Of a DNA stretch of 23,629 nt, positions 7,360-15,938 are shown piece after piece (position 1 is the first letter of the stretch; each line of letters begins with the position of its first letter). The stretch is taken from the NCBI GenBank assembly GCA_002771615.1, contig PCSD01000111.1, positions 1-23,629 of the forward strand. Direction: 5' to 3'. Position numbers and translations under genes: made by a program. The stretch comes from Candidatus Falkowbacteria bacterium CG23_combo_of_CG06-09_8_20_14_all_49_15 (lineage in GTDB: Bacteria > Patescibacteriota > Patescibacteriia > Patescibacteriales > UM-FILTER-48-10). The notes below the pieces were generated by a model. It had not been told where the DNA came from, did no database searches, and saw only the letters and a program-made list of their open reading frames with translations.

Positions 7360-10023
7360 TTATAAATCCAGTTCGGCGGTGGTGGTTTTCCCCTGGCCGC
7401 GGAAACGGAAATTCCTTTTCTGAAAAATCGCCTGCATGGATTTGTTATCGCGGTAAAATTTCGCCCAAACCATTTTTATGCCCTTTTGCCGGGCGATCGC
7501 CAGGATAAAATCCGTGAATTTTTTTCCCAGCCCCTGAAATTGCCAGGGATCCGCCACGACCACCGCGAATTCGGCGCTGTCGCTATTCGGATCCGCGATC
7601 AAGCGGGCCACGCCGGCCATTTTTTTCCGGCCCGCCTCTTCAATCTCGGCGACAATCGCCATCTCGCGGTCATAGTCAATCTGCGTATAGCGTACCAGCA
7701 GGTCGTGGGAAATCTCTTTGATCAAACGGAAAAAACGTTGTCTTTGGGTGCGCGCGGAAAAATGGGAAAACATTTCCGCTTCCAAAGCCTCATCTTCCGG
7801 CCGCACCGGACGCAATAAGGCCGCTTGGCCGTTTTTCATTTTTATCTCTTTGATATATTCTTTCGGATAAGGCGAAATGACCAAATGGCTGTACGGCGGG
7901 CTTTGGCGGCCGATTGATTTCTTGTCCAGGATTATTTTCGCGTCCAAAACGATGCCGCCATTCTCATCCACGGCAAAAGGATTGATGTCAATTTCCTTGA
8001 TTTCCGGAAAATCAATCAATAGATAAGCGAATTTATAAAGTAAAAACTGGACAGCGGACAAATCAACACCCGGCATGCCGCGATAACCTTTGAGCAGGCG
8101 ATAAATTTTTGTCTTTTCAATCAGGCGCATGGCCAAGCTCATATTCAAAGGCGGCAAACCGACTTTCGTGTCTTTGAAGATCTCCACCGCCACCCCGCCC
8201 AGGCCGAAAATGATCGCCGGGCCGAAAAGGCGGTCTTTTTTCGCGCCGATCAAAATTTCATACCTTTTCTTGACCATTGGCTCAATGAAAACGCCGTGGA
8301 TCTGGGCGCGCGGCAAGCTCTTTTTCACATTCGCGATGATCCGCTCATAGGCCGATCGGGCTTCCTCCTGACTATTGATATTAAGCGCCACGCCGCCGAT
8401 ATCGGTCTTGTGCAGGATATCCGGCGATAAAATTTTCATCGCCACCGGCCAGCCGAGTGCCGCGGCCGCCACGGCCGCCTGGCTGGCAGAATTGGCAATT
8501 TTATGGCGGACGACAGGAATTTCATAATTGGCTAAGAACTTTTTCGCTTCGGCTTCGGTAAAAATTTCCCGTCCGGAGCCGGCCACCGCGGCAATCAGCT
8601 GTTCGTTTTTTTCCGTCTGCGGCTTGAAAGCGTGCGGAATGGTGGCGGGCGTCTCATAAAGCAAGGCCAAATTTTCCGAATAGCGGCAAAGGTGGGAAAA
8701 ACAGCTGATCGCGTCCTCCGGCGTGCGGTAAATCGGGATATTGCCTTTTTCTAAAATGGTCCGGCCTTCGGCCACGGTATCGCCGCCCATCCAGGAAGCC
8801 AGGATGGTTTTTTTTGATTTTCTGCCCACTTTCACCAGCGAACGGGCAATCGCCGCCGGATCAGTCATGGCTTGGGGGGTCAAAATGGCCAGCACGGCGT
8901 CCACATTATCATCCTTAATGACCGCCTGCATGGCGGTTTCATAGCGCCGATGATCGGCGTCGCCCAAGATATCCACCGGATTGCTCCGGCTCCAATTGGC
9001 GGGCATGGTCTTATCCAGTCCCCTGATGGTTTTTTCATCCAAAACCGGCACTTGACCGCCGGAATAGATCAGGGCGTCCGTGGCGATCACGCCCGGTCCG
9101 CCGGCATTAGTCACCACGGCCAAACGGTGGCCGGCCGGCCGGGGCTGCATGGCCAGAGCCTTGGCCGTATGGAAAAGGTCCAGGACCGTGTTAACCCGCA
9201 CCACGCCCGCGCGCTCAAAAGCGGCGTCAAAAATCGCGTCATCGCCGGCCAAACTGCCGGTATGGGATTGGGCGGCTTTGGCGCCGGCCGGACTCCGGCC
9301 CACTTTAAGAACAATGATCGGCTTGCCGCGAGCAACGGCCCGGGCCGCGCTCATGAAACGGCGCGCCGCTGATAATGATTCCATGTAAATCAAGATGCTG
9401 GAAATTTCCGGATCTTGTCCGAAATAATCAATCAAGTCGGCAAAACCGACATCCAGCATTTCGCCGATGGACACAAAATGGGAAAAGCCGACATTATTTT
9501 TCAAAGACCAGTCAAGGATAGCCGTGCAGAGCGCCCCGCTTTGCGATATGAAAGCTAATTTGCCGGGCAAAGCCATCCGGCCGGCGAAACTCGCGTTCAG
9601 ATGAAGCTGGGGGCGGATAAAGCCGAGGCAATTCGGGCCGATCAGCCGCAAGCGGTATTTTTTCGCTAAAGACAAAACCGTTTGCGCCCTTTGTTCACCC
9701 ACCCGGCCGATTTCTTTGAAACCGGCGGAAATAATCAGGCAGCCGGCCACCCCGGCTTGGCCGCAATCCGCCACGATCTCCGGCACAGTCAAGGCCGGCG
9801 TGGCGATTAAAACCAAATCAATTTTGTCCGGTATCTCGCTAACTTTATTATACGCTTTGACGCTATGGACGCTTTTGCGCTTGATATTGACCGGATAAAC
9901 CGTGCCGGAAAAATCGCTGTTCAAGAGATTATTGATCAAGGCGTGTCCGACCGTTTTTTCATTGTCCGAGGCGCCGACCACGGCGATCGTTTTGGGATTG
10001 AAAATTTTTTCCAGGTTTTTCAT
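7360..10023 (-). CDS. ADP-forming acyl-CoA synthetase fused to GNAT acetyltransferase (Pat/PatZ architecture)
   Basis: An 887-residue three-part protein. Residues 1-about 460 are the CoA-binding/ligase alpha part (VGASDNEKTVGHALINNLL; IGPNCLG 128-134; SQSGAL 160-165). Residues about 470-700 are the ATP-grasp beta part. Residues about 725-885 are a GNAT acetyltransferase with the acetyl-CoA motif WQFQGLGKKF (827-836). This order is that of Salmonella Pat and E. coli PatZ/YfiQ (886 residues), which acetylate the catalytic lysine of Acs. Here both phospho-relay histidines of active ADP-forming ligases are kept: H254 in QSHTGSLAG and H538 in LHKTDIGG. E. coli PatZ has lost the first. The protein may therefore make acetate and ATP from acetyl-CoA as well as acetylate proteins. 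It directly follows acs, 106 nt away, with a strong hairpin between. Confidence 0.92.
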   Translation of the reverse strand: MKNLEKIFNPKTIAVVGASDNEKTVGHALINNLLNSDFSGTVYPVNIKRKSVHSVKAYNKVSEIPDKIDLVLIATPALTVPEIVADCGQAGVAGCLIISAGFKEIGRVGEQRAQTVLSLAKKYRLRLIGPNCLGFIRPQLHLNASFAGRMALPGKLAFISQSGALCTAILDWSLKNNVGFSHFVSIGEMLDVGFADLIDYFGQDPEISSILIYMESLSAARRFMSAARAVARGKPIIVLKVGRSPAGAKAAQSHTGSLAGDDAIFDAAFERAGVVRVNTVLDLFHTAKALAMQPRPAGHRLAVVTNAGGPGVIATDALIYSGGQVPVLDEKTIRGLDKTMPANWSRSNPVDILGDADHRRYETAMQAVIKDDNVDAVLAILTPQAMTDPAAIARSLVKVGRKSKKTILASWMGGDTVAEGRTILEKGNIPIYRTPEDAISCFSHLCRYSENLALLYETPATIPHAFKPQTEKNEQLIAAVAGSGREIFTEAEAKKFLANYEIPVVRHKIANSASQAAVAAAALGWPVAMKILSPDILHKTDIGGVALNINSQEEARSAYERIIANVKKSLPRAQIHGVFIEPMVKKRYEILIGAKKDRLFGPAIIFGLGGVAVEIFKDTKVGLPPLNMSLAMRLIEKTKIYRLLKGYRGMPGVDLSAVQFLLYKFAYLLIDFPEIKEIDINPFAVDENGGIVLDAKIILDKKSIGRQSPPYSHLVISPYPKEYIKEIKMKNGQAALLRPVRPEDEALEAEMFSHFSARTQRQRFFRLIKEISHDLLVRYTQIDYDREMAIVAEIEEAGRKKMAGVARLIADPNSDSAEFAVVVADPWQFQGLGKKFTDFILAIARQKGIKMVWAKFYRDNKSMQAIFQKRNFRFRGQGKTTTAELDL

Positions 10024-10051
10024 GGGTAAATCTGATTAAGGAAATAACTTT

Positions 10052-10084
10052 TTGAAGGCGGCACGAAAAAAGTGTCGCCTTCAA
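10052..10084. repeat. Strong hairpin between acs and the ACD-GNAT gene
   Basis: TTGAAGGCG and CGCCTTCAA are perfect 9-bp arms, extended by a G-U (plus) or A-C (minus) position and CAC/GTG, closing a 7-nt loop. In plus-strand RNA it is a continuous 13-bp helix. Neither side carries a proper U-tract, so it is not a textbook terminator. It lies 28 nt before the ACD-GNAT start codon, and a palindrome TATTGCAATA (10085-10094) directly abuts it. An attenuator, RNA-processing site or operator is possible. Confidence 0.6.
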
Positions 10085-10129
10085 TATTGCAATAATTTAT
10101 TAAAAAATTACATAGCAAGAAAATATCTT

Positions 10130-12052
10130 TCAGCTTACCAGCGCACTCGTATCCCCCACTTCCAAGCCGAGTTCCTGCGCTTTCAACACCCGGCGCATAA
10201 TCTTTCCGCTCCTGGTCTTGGGTAATTTGTCCACAAAAGCGACATCTTTGATCACGGCCACCGGTCCGATGGTCTTGCGCACTTGTCCGACCAGCTCTTT
10301 TTTCAGCTCTTCACTGCCCAAAAAGCCTTGTTTCAGAATAACAAAAGCCTTGATCACTTCGCCCTTGACCGGATCCGGCACGCCGATCACGCCGCACTCA
10401 GCCACGGCCGGATGCGAAACGAAACCGGATTCCACCTCGGCCGTGCCGATGCGATGGCCCGCGACCTTCAAGACATCGTCGGTGCGGCCCTGGATCCAGA
10501 AATAGCCGTCCTTATCCTTGAAGGCCAGATCGCCGGTGAAATAGACGCCCTTGATTTCCTGCCAATAAGTTTTTTTGTAACGCTCCGGGTTGTTGAAAAT
10601 CGTCCGGATCATGGACGGCCATTGGTTTTTGATGACCAAAAAACCGCCCTGGCCGGATTTGACCGGCCGGCCGTTCTTGTCAACCACATCCGCCTCAATC
10701 CCCGGAAAAGGCTTGCCCGCCGCGCCGGCTTTCAAGGACGCGCAAGGCAGAGCCGTGATCATTTGCGCGCCGGTTTCCGTCTGCCACCATGTATCCATGA
10801 TCGGACAGCGGCCTTTGCCGATGTGGCGATGATACCACTTCCAGGCTTCCGGATTGATCGGCTCGCCGACCGACCCCAAAATCCGCAGACTCGGCATGTC
10901 ATATTTTTTCGGCCAGTCATTGCCGTATTTCATCATGGCGCGGATCAAAGTCGGCGCCGTGTATAAGACATTGACTTGATATTTTTCCACCATCTGCCAC
11001 ATCCGATCCGGCGCCGGCAGATCCGGCACACCTTCGTATTGCAGAGTGGTAATACCCGCTAAAAGCGGGCCATAGATGATATAGCTGTGGCCGGTAATCC
11101 AGCCCGGATCAGCCGTACACCAAAAAATTTCATCACCTTTTAAATCAAAAACCCATTTGATCGTCCTGAGTACTCCGACCGGATAACCGCCATGAACATG
11201 CACGACGCCTTTCGGTTTGGAAGTGGTGCCGGAAGTATAAAGCACGAAAGCCGGATCTTCCGCGTCCATGCGCGCGCACTTGGCTTCGGCGGACATATCT
11301 TTGGTAAGGTCATGGTACCAGACATCCCGCTGCGGATTAAAATTCACCGCGGCGTTATTGTTTTTCACCACCACGATTTTTTTCACGGTTTTTGCCAAAA
11401 CAGCCGCTTCGTCCGCCACCGGTTTGAGCATGACCTCCTTGCCGCGGCGGAAACTGCCGTCGGCGGTGATCAGGATTTTCGCTTTGGCATCCATGATCCG
11501 GTCCGCGAGCGCTTGGGCGGAAAAACCGGCGTAAACGACCGAGTGCATGGCGCCGATTTTCAAACAAGCCAGCATGGCAAAAGCGATTTCCGGCAAATTC
11601 GGCATATAAATCGCCACTCGATCGCCCCTTTTTACGCCCAATGATTTAAGGCCGTTCACCAGTTTATTAACCTCCTGATAAACTTCGCGATAAGTGAACT
11701 TCCTGGTCCGGCCGGTTTCATCTTCCCAAAGGATCGCCGTTTTATTCTCAACCGGCGTGCCGATATGCCGATCCAAGGCGTTATAAGCCAAATTGCATTG
11801 CCCGCCGACAAACCACTGGTAAAAAGGCTTGCTTTTTGCGGAAAAAACCTTTTCCCATTCTTTAAACCAGACTAATTCCCGCGCCGCTTCCGTCCAGAAT
11901 TTAATCGGATCGCGGCCCGCTTGACGCCTGACCTTTTCATAATCTTTGATCTGCAAGGAAGCAAGGAATTTCCGCGACGGACGATAAAATTTTTCTGAAG
12001 CCAGAAGCACGTCGGTCGTTTCCCGATCAATTTTCTTTTTTTTCATAATCAT
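10130..12052 (-). CDS. acs: Acetyl-CoA synthetase, AMP-forming
   Basis: This 640-residue enzyme of the ANL superfamily makes acetyl-CoA from acetate, ATP and CoA through acetyl-AMP. The N-terminal Acs-specific region (FWTEAARELVWFKEWEKV) is present, then the ATP-binding loop YTSGTTSKPKGVVH, WWQTETG, the hinge region TGDLAFKDKDGYFWIQGRTDDVLK, and the C-terminal PKTRSGKIMRR with catalytic K617. This lysine, in the exact motif recognised by Pat-type GNATs, is the regulatory acetylation site in known Acs enzymes. Length fits the family (about 650). The Pat-like gene follows at once, suggesting that the two form a regulatory pair. The first ATG is used; a second lies two codons later. Neither has a Shine-Dalgarno sequence. 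Confidence 0.96.
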   Translation of the reverse strand: MIMKKKKIDRETTDVLLASEKFYRPSRKFLASLQIKDYEKVRRQAGRDPIKFWTEAARELVWFKEWEKVFSAKSKPFYQWFVGGQCNLAYNALDRHIGTPVENKTAILWEDETGRTRKFTYREVYQEVNKLVNGLKSLGVKRGDRVAIYMPNLPEIAFAMLACLKIGAMHSVVYAGFSAQALADRIMDAKAKILITADGSFRRGKEVMLKPVADEAAVLAKTVKKIVVVKNNNAAVNFNPQRDVWYHDLTKDMSAEAKCARMDAEDPAFVLYTSGTTSKPKGVVHVHGGYPVGVLRTIKWVFDLKGDEIFWCTADPGWITGHSYIIYGPLLAGITTLQYEGVPDLPAPDRMWQMVEKYQVNVLYTAPTLIRAMMKYGNDWPKKYDMPSLRILGSVGEPINPEAWKWYHRHIGKGRCPIMDTWWQTETGAQMITALPCASLKAGAAGKPFPGIEADVVDKNGRPVKSGQGGFLVIKNQWPSMIRTIFNNPERYKKTYWQEIKGVYFTGDLAFKDKDGYFWIQGRTDDVLKVAGHRIGTAEVESGFVSHPAVAECGVIGVPDPVKGEVIKAFVILKQGFLGSEELKKELVGQVRKTIGPVAVIKDVAFVDKLPKTRSGKIMRRVLKAQELGLEVGDTSALVS

Positions 12053-12206
12053 TGATTAATAATCAGACGGGTGCGTTTTTTTAGACTTGGTCGTTTTGGA
12101 CTTCTTGCCCGGAAAAACTTAATGTCTTTTGCCTGGCGATTTTTTTCACAGGCCAAGCCGGAAGCCTGCTGACGCGCGCGTCAAAATTTATTTTTAAATA
12201 AAAATA
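12053..12206. other. 154-bp spacer with perfect 14-bp palindrome upstream of acs
   Basis: The spacer between the PfkB-family gene and acs contains TGACGCGCGCGTCA (12170-12183), a perfect 14-bp palindrome, close to a 5-bp stem CAGGC/GCCTG (12150-12169). An AT-rich self-complementary stretch follows the kinase stop. No convincing -10/-35 pair for acs was found. The palindrome could be an operator or the base of an RNA hairpin. Confidence 0.45.
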
Positions 12207-13205
12207 TCATTTTAAAACAATCCGAGCCAAAGCCGTCTTATCCAAAAGGCCGTTCTGCGCCCCTTGCTCGCCGATGACCGAGGCGGTATTTTTCGCGCCC
12301 AAATACATAGCTTTGTCCAAGTCGCCGTGAAAATATTCCAAGCCGGCGGCCAAAGAAGAGCCGAACGCATCACCCACGCCCGTGGTGTCAATCCTTTTCT
12401 TTTCCTTAATGACATCCTGCCGGAAAAAATTCTGCCCGTCAAAAGCATCCGCGCCCTGCTGGCCGCTGGTAATTACGACAATTCGCGGACCGAAGGATTT
12501 TAAAATCTTTAACAAATTTTTAATTTTCGCCAATTCCGCAGGTTTGGTCCGGCGAAATTTTTCTTGGGATAAAATCAGCTCCAAGGCTTCATCGCGATTA
12601 ATTTTTAATATCGTCGTTTTGGCCAAATATTTGCCAATACCCTTTAAACCGCTATGGAGCTGGATATGGCCCGGATCCCAGACAATCTGAGCCGGCGGCG
12701 CGGAAAAAATTCCGGCCAGCGCGGCCTGCCAGTTTCCGGATAAAGACGTCAAATAAACCCACTTGGCGCGCCGGATCAAACCCTGTTCCCGGACGCCGAT
12801 GGACAGATTCTGATTGGCCGCGCGATTGGAAAAAACCACGTGTTCGCCCCCCGGTCCGACCAGCAAAAAAGAAAAACCGCTGGGCGCTCCAGGATAAATC
12901 TGGGCCGAGCGGCAATCAACCTGCCGACTTTTTAAATTTTTTAGAATTTGCCGGCCGCGGATATCGTCGCCGACCGCCACCAAGCTGGCCACTTTAAATC
13001 CGAACCGGGCCAAACAGACAGCCGCGTTGGCCGCGCCGCCGCCGAAAGTGGAATAAGCATTGTCGACTTTCATTTTCGCCCCGTATTCAAAAGCGAAAAG
13101 ACGGGGTCGCAAAAGATCCTTTTTGTTCTCAATGATTATTCCGTCTTGAGTGTAAACCGTAATGTCTTCCGTGGCGCCGCCAATCGTCAAAAAATCGTAT
13201 TGCAT
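12207..13205 (-). CDS. PfkB-family (ribokinase-like) sugar or nucleoside kinase
   Basis: This 332-residue protein belongs to the PfkB/ribokinase family, which phosphorylates sugars, nucleosides or sugar phosphates with ATP. The N-terminal PfkB signature region has a glycine-rich GGGAANAAVCLARFG (about 55-69). The C-terminal signature DTTGVGDAFGSSLAAG contains the catalytic base D279 and the anion hole. Length is typical for the family. The substrate cannot be read from the sequence: ribokinase, fructokinase, adenosine kinase and ADP-dependent-like relatives share these motifs. It has its own promoter just after the terminator of the upstream ABC operon and a 5' hairpin next to the start codon. 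It ends in TGA; the same frame stays open for 41 further codons, which is probably chance. Confidence 0.88.
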   Translation of the reverse strand: MQYDFLTIGGATEDITVYTQDGIIIENKKDLLRPRLFAFEYGAKMKVDNAYSTFGGGAANAAVCLARFGFKVASLVAVGDDIRGRQILKNLKSRQVDCRSAQIYPGAPSGFSFLLVGPGGEHVVFSNRAANQNLSIGVREQGLIRRAKWVYLTSLSGNWQAALAGIFSAPPAQIVWDPGHIQLHSGLKGIGKYLAKTTILKINRDEALELILSQEKFRRTKPAELAKIKNLLKILKSFGPRIVVITSGQQGADAFDGQNFFRQDVIKEKKRIDTTGVGDAFGSSLAAGLEYFHGDLDKAMYLGAKNTASVIGEQGAQNGLLDKTALARIVLK

Positions 13206-13214
13206 ATTTTTTTC

Positions 13215-13236
13215 CCGGACGCTTTTCTCCGCCCGG
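13215..13236 (-). promoter_or_regulatory. Leader hairpin next to the kinase start codon
   Basis: In minus-strand RNA, CCGGGCG and CGUCCGG pair over 7 bp including one G-U, around the 8-nt loop GAGAAAAG. The 3' arm ends 9 nt before the ATG and holds most of the GGG that would act as ribosome-binding site. It could therefore limit ribosome access. Confidence 0.4.
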
Positions 13237-13274
13237 ATTTGTCTAAAACCTAAAAATAGACAGATACATAGGAT

Positions 13275-13302
13275 ATTATATCATATCTCGCAAAAAACAC
13301 AA
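13275..13302 (-). promoter_or_regulatory. Extended -10 promoter of the PfkB-family gene
   Basis: A perfect TATAAT (13280-13275) preceded by TGA gives an extended -10 (TGnTATAAT). A weak -35 TTGTGT (13302-13297) lies 16 nt upstream, inside the U-tract of the preceding terminator. RNA would start near 13268, about 60 nt before the start codon. Confidence 0.65.
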
Positions 13303-13329
13303 AAGCGCCTGAAAAATTTTCAGGCGCTT
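13292..13329 (-). terminator. Strong intrinsic terminator of the ABC/Gld operon
   Basis: On the minus strand AAGCGCCTGAAAA pairs with TTTTCAGGCGCTT (13329-13303) to form a stem of about 12 bp with GC-rich base, followed by TTGTGTTTTTT. It begins 15 nt after the stop of the DUF4340 gene. This is the best terminator in the window. Confidence 0.92.
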
Positions 13330-13344
13330 GAAAAAAATGATATT

Positions 13345-14256
13345 TTAGCGCAAAAACCGGATGCTGGTTTCCAGTTTTTCCTTATCTTCCTTGGCAATCA
13401 GATAGATATTGTCGCTGTCGCCACGTTTCGCGTAAAAAAGCCCGTCTTGTTCTTCGCCGACCATAATCGTGTTATCCATGTTCTCACCGGCGGCTTGGAC
13501 GATAATTAAATGCTTTTCCAGGCCGGTGCCGGCGAAAGATTGCTCAAATGGAGCTTGGACCGCGGTCATTTTCGCCATCAAATCCACGAGGGGCTGGATT
13601 TTTTCCTGATTGACGGGAAAACGGTAAGGCAAAACCCCTTGCCAACTGCCATCTTTCTTTTCCACGGTAAATTCCCGATCCGGATATTGGCAGCGAATTT
13701 TGCTGATCTGCTCCGGGTCAGCGGAAAAAATCGCCAAATCCGGCCAATTCTTTTCGTAAAACAGGGAGTGGATATTCGTTTTTAATAGATATGTTTCACT
13801 TTGTCCGGCCAAAGAAACGTAAGTACTCGCGTAATCCTGGCCGATCATGCCGACATAAAAATCCGCCAATAAATTGTCTCCGACAAAAACTTTGACTTCG
13901 GCCCCGCTTTGGTCTGTGCCCAGATCTTTTTTGTTTTCTTCGTTGCGGCTCGCTTCTTCCATGGCCGCGGACGCGGCTTCCTTCAAGGCGCTGGCCAAAG
14001 AAAGAGCCAAACTATCCTTAATAAAAAGCGACTTAGTCCCCCCGACTTTCCATTTATCCCCGGCTTTGGCCAGGACTACCGCTTGATCCGGGTGTTTGAT
14101 TTCCACCCGGTCAATTTCCGCTTCTTTAAGCACGGCCAGAAAATTCTGGGGTTGGGCGATATTTTCCCGCCACGCGCGCCAAGGTCCCTGAGAAACATAA
14201 ACGATGGCCAAAAGAACGATCAATACGCCTCCTAAAAACAAATTTTTTCTGCTCAT
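13345..14256 (-). CDS. DUF4340 domain protein of a Gld-type ABC system
   Basis: This 303-residue protein has one N-terminal transmembrane helix (about residues 4-22, NLFLGGVLIVLLAIVYVSQG) and a soluble extracytoplasmic remainder. Its layout, with the early pattern ILxLxxVYxxQGPW and repeated beta-rich units (VEIKHPDQAVVLAKAGDKWKVGG; FTVEKKDGSWQ), matches DUF4340 proteins. These are regularly encoded after GldG-like genes. It is the last gene of the ABC operon, 82 nt after the GldG-like gene, and is followed by a strong terminator. The role of DUF4340 is not known in detail; an extracytoplasmic partner of the exporter is the natural inference. Confidence 0.8.
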   Translation of the reverse strand: MSRKNLFLGGVLIVLLAIVYVSQGPWRAWRENIAQPQNFLAVLKEAEIDRVEIKHPDQAVVLAKAGDKWKVGGTKSLFIKDSLALSLASALKEAASAAMEEASRNEENKKDLGTDQSGAEVKVFVGDNLLADFYVGMIGQDYASTYVSLAGQSETYLLKTNIHSLFYEKNWPDLAIFSADPEQISKIRCQYPDREFTVEKKDGSWQGVLPYRFPVNQEKIQPLVDLMAKMTAVQAPFEQSFAGTGLEKHLIIVQAAGENMDNTIMVGEEQDGLFYAKRGDSDNIYLIAKEDKEKLETSIRFLR

Positions 14257-14338
14257 AATCTTTGAGTTAGCCGCTATCGGCGTTTATGTTTAAAAATTAT
14301 CTTTGTTGGCCCAGCCGACTGTCGTCTGCGAGCCGCGC

Positions 14339-15868
14339 TCACAATTCATCCGCGAAGCGCGTCCGGCGCCGAAAATAATAACGGGTAAAACCGAAAATAA
14401 TCACAATCAAAGTTAAAGCAAAAATATTGCCATAGCGGAGGAAATTGCGCGCGCCATCGGACAAAATCCGGATCGGCCGCTCTGACACGCCCTTGGAGCG
14501 AATCTTGATCAGATCATCATCCAAGGCGAGAACATCAACGAGATTCTGGAAAAAAATCAAATTATCCGGCATGTTGGCGGCGATTCGATCAGTTAAAAAA
14601 TCACTGTCTCCGGCCACAATCAGACGTCCCTGGTCCGTACTTTCTTCCCCGAAAGCGCTGGAAAAATGTCCCTCGAGATAAACAACGACATCCTGGCTAC
14701 CTTGACCGCCGGTCGGAGAAAAATTCTGTTGCGGGGAAAGGTTGAAGTTATCGGTCAAACGCCAGGAATCCGGACTGGTCTTGACCAGAATGTCCACTCT
14801 GGTTTTATCCGTCAAAATATCAGATTTGATATTCAAACTGCTGGTCCAGGGAAGGACGACCGATTCCAGACGGCTGACGGCAGCGTTTTCCTGGTTCAAG
14901 CCGTTTTTGGTGATTTTCGGCCAATAAGGATAGGGCAAGGTAAAAGCGAAAAAGCCCTGGGAAAAGCTGGCCATGCCGGCCGCACGATCCAGGACCAAAT
15001 CTTCATTGACGCGAAGGCCGTATTTTTCCAAAATCGTATTCAGACCGGCCGGATTTTTCTCGGCACTCAAGCCTTCGCCGACTTTCACGCCGTCCCACAG
15101 GACCAGCAGGGATTTGCCGGCCAGAAAAAAATGATCGATTTTTTTCAACTCCGCGTCCGCGAAAGCTTCTTTCGGACCGGCAATGATCAGAGCCAAGGCC
15201 GTTGTGGGAATTTCCTCCGTCTTAAGATCAATATTCTTAACTTCATATAATTCTTGTAATTGTTTGACCGCGGCGCTGATTTCTCCCTCGGCACTCAAGG
15301 CACCATGGCTTTTTACCAAAGCAATCTCCGGCCGGCTCTGGCTGGTTACTTTTTTCACGGCCAGGCTGATCTGGTATTCCAAATTGCCCGTATTCTGGAC
15401 AACCGGAATAATTTCGGAGCGAGCGCCTTTGATCACGGCGATGCCCAGATAGCCTTTGACGATTTCATATTTATCTTTGGCATAGGAATTAAACTGGATG
15501 GCCGGGATACCGAGCATCATCGCTTCCCTTTCCACGTTTTCATCCGCTAAAGGATTGAGATAAACGACTTTAATCTGCCCGCGGCTGTAAACGCGGTATT
15601 CATCCAGAATATCCGTTACGTCCCTTTTCAGGGTGATGTATTCCGGCGGCAAAGGCTCGGAAAAAAAAACTTTGATGCTAACCAGGTCGTCCAGGCCGGC
15701 GGCCAATTGGCGAGAAGCCGGAGCAATGGAATAATCACGATTGGCGGTTAAATCAAAACGAGCAAAGGTTTGATAAGAAAAAAAATTCACGACCGCCAAA
15801 ATGCCGATGATCAGAACAATGCTGATTCCGGCTTCGGTTTTTTTTCTTGATTGTCTTTTCATATCCAT
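14339..15868 (-). CDS. GldG-like ABC transporter auxiliary protein
   Basis: This 509-residue protein has an N-terminal transmembrane helix (about 13-32) and a C-terminal one (about 479-497) followed by a basic tail. Between them lies a long extracytoplasmic domain of the ABC_transp_aux (GldG/IFT52-like) type. It starts with the characteristic region FARFDLTANRDYSIAPASRQL, then VKVFFSEPLPPEY, EYRVYSRGQIKV and the KSHG/LLVLWDGVK sequences. GldG in Flavobacterium works with GldA and GldF in gliding, but homologues occur in many non-gliding bacteria as part of exporters of unknown substrate. It lies 70 nt after the permease gene. A second ATG at codon 3 is an alternative start. Confidence 0.88.
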   Translation of the reverse strand: MDMKRQSRKKTEAGISIVLIIGILAVVNFFSYQTFARFDLTANRDYSIAPASRQLAAGLDDLVSIKVFFSEPLPPEYITLKRDVTDILDEYRVYSRGQIKVVYLNPLADENVEREAMMLGIPAIQFNSYAKDKYEIVKGYLGIAVIKGARSEIIPVVQNTGNLEYQISLAVKKVTSQSRPEIALVKSHGALSAEGEISAAVKQLQELYEVKNIDLKTEEIPTTALALIIAGPKEAFADAELKKIDHFFLAGKSLLVLWDGVKVGEGLSAEKNPAGLNTILEKYGLRVNEDLVLDRAAGMASFSQGFFAFTLPYPYWPKITKNGLNQENAAVSRLESVVLPWTSSLNIKSDILTDKTRVDILVKTSPDSWRLTDNFNLSPQQNFSPTGGQGSQDVVVYLEGHFSSAFGEESTDQGRLIVAGDSDFLTDRIAANMPDNLIFFQNLVDVLALDDDLIKIRSKGVSERPIRILSDGARNFLRYGNIFALTLIVIIFGFTRYYFRRRTRFADEL

Positions 15869-15938
15869 ATAACAACAAATAATTTATCCAACAACCGGGT
15901 TTTTTGCGCGTTGACCAATTTTTTCGGACAGCTTCGGT

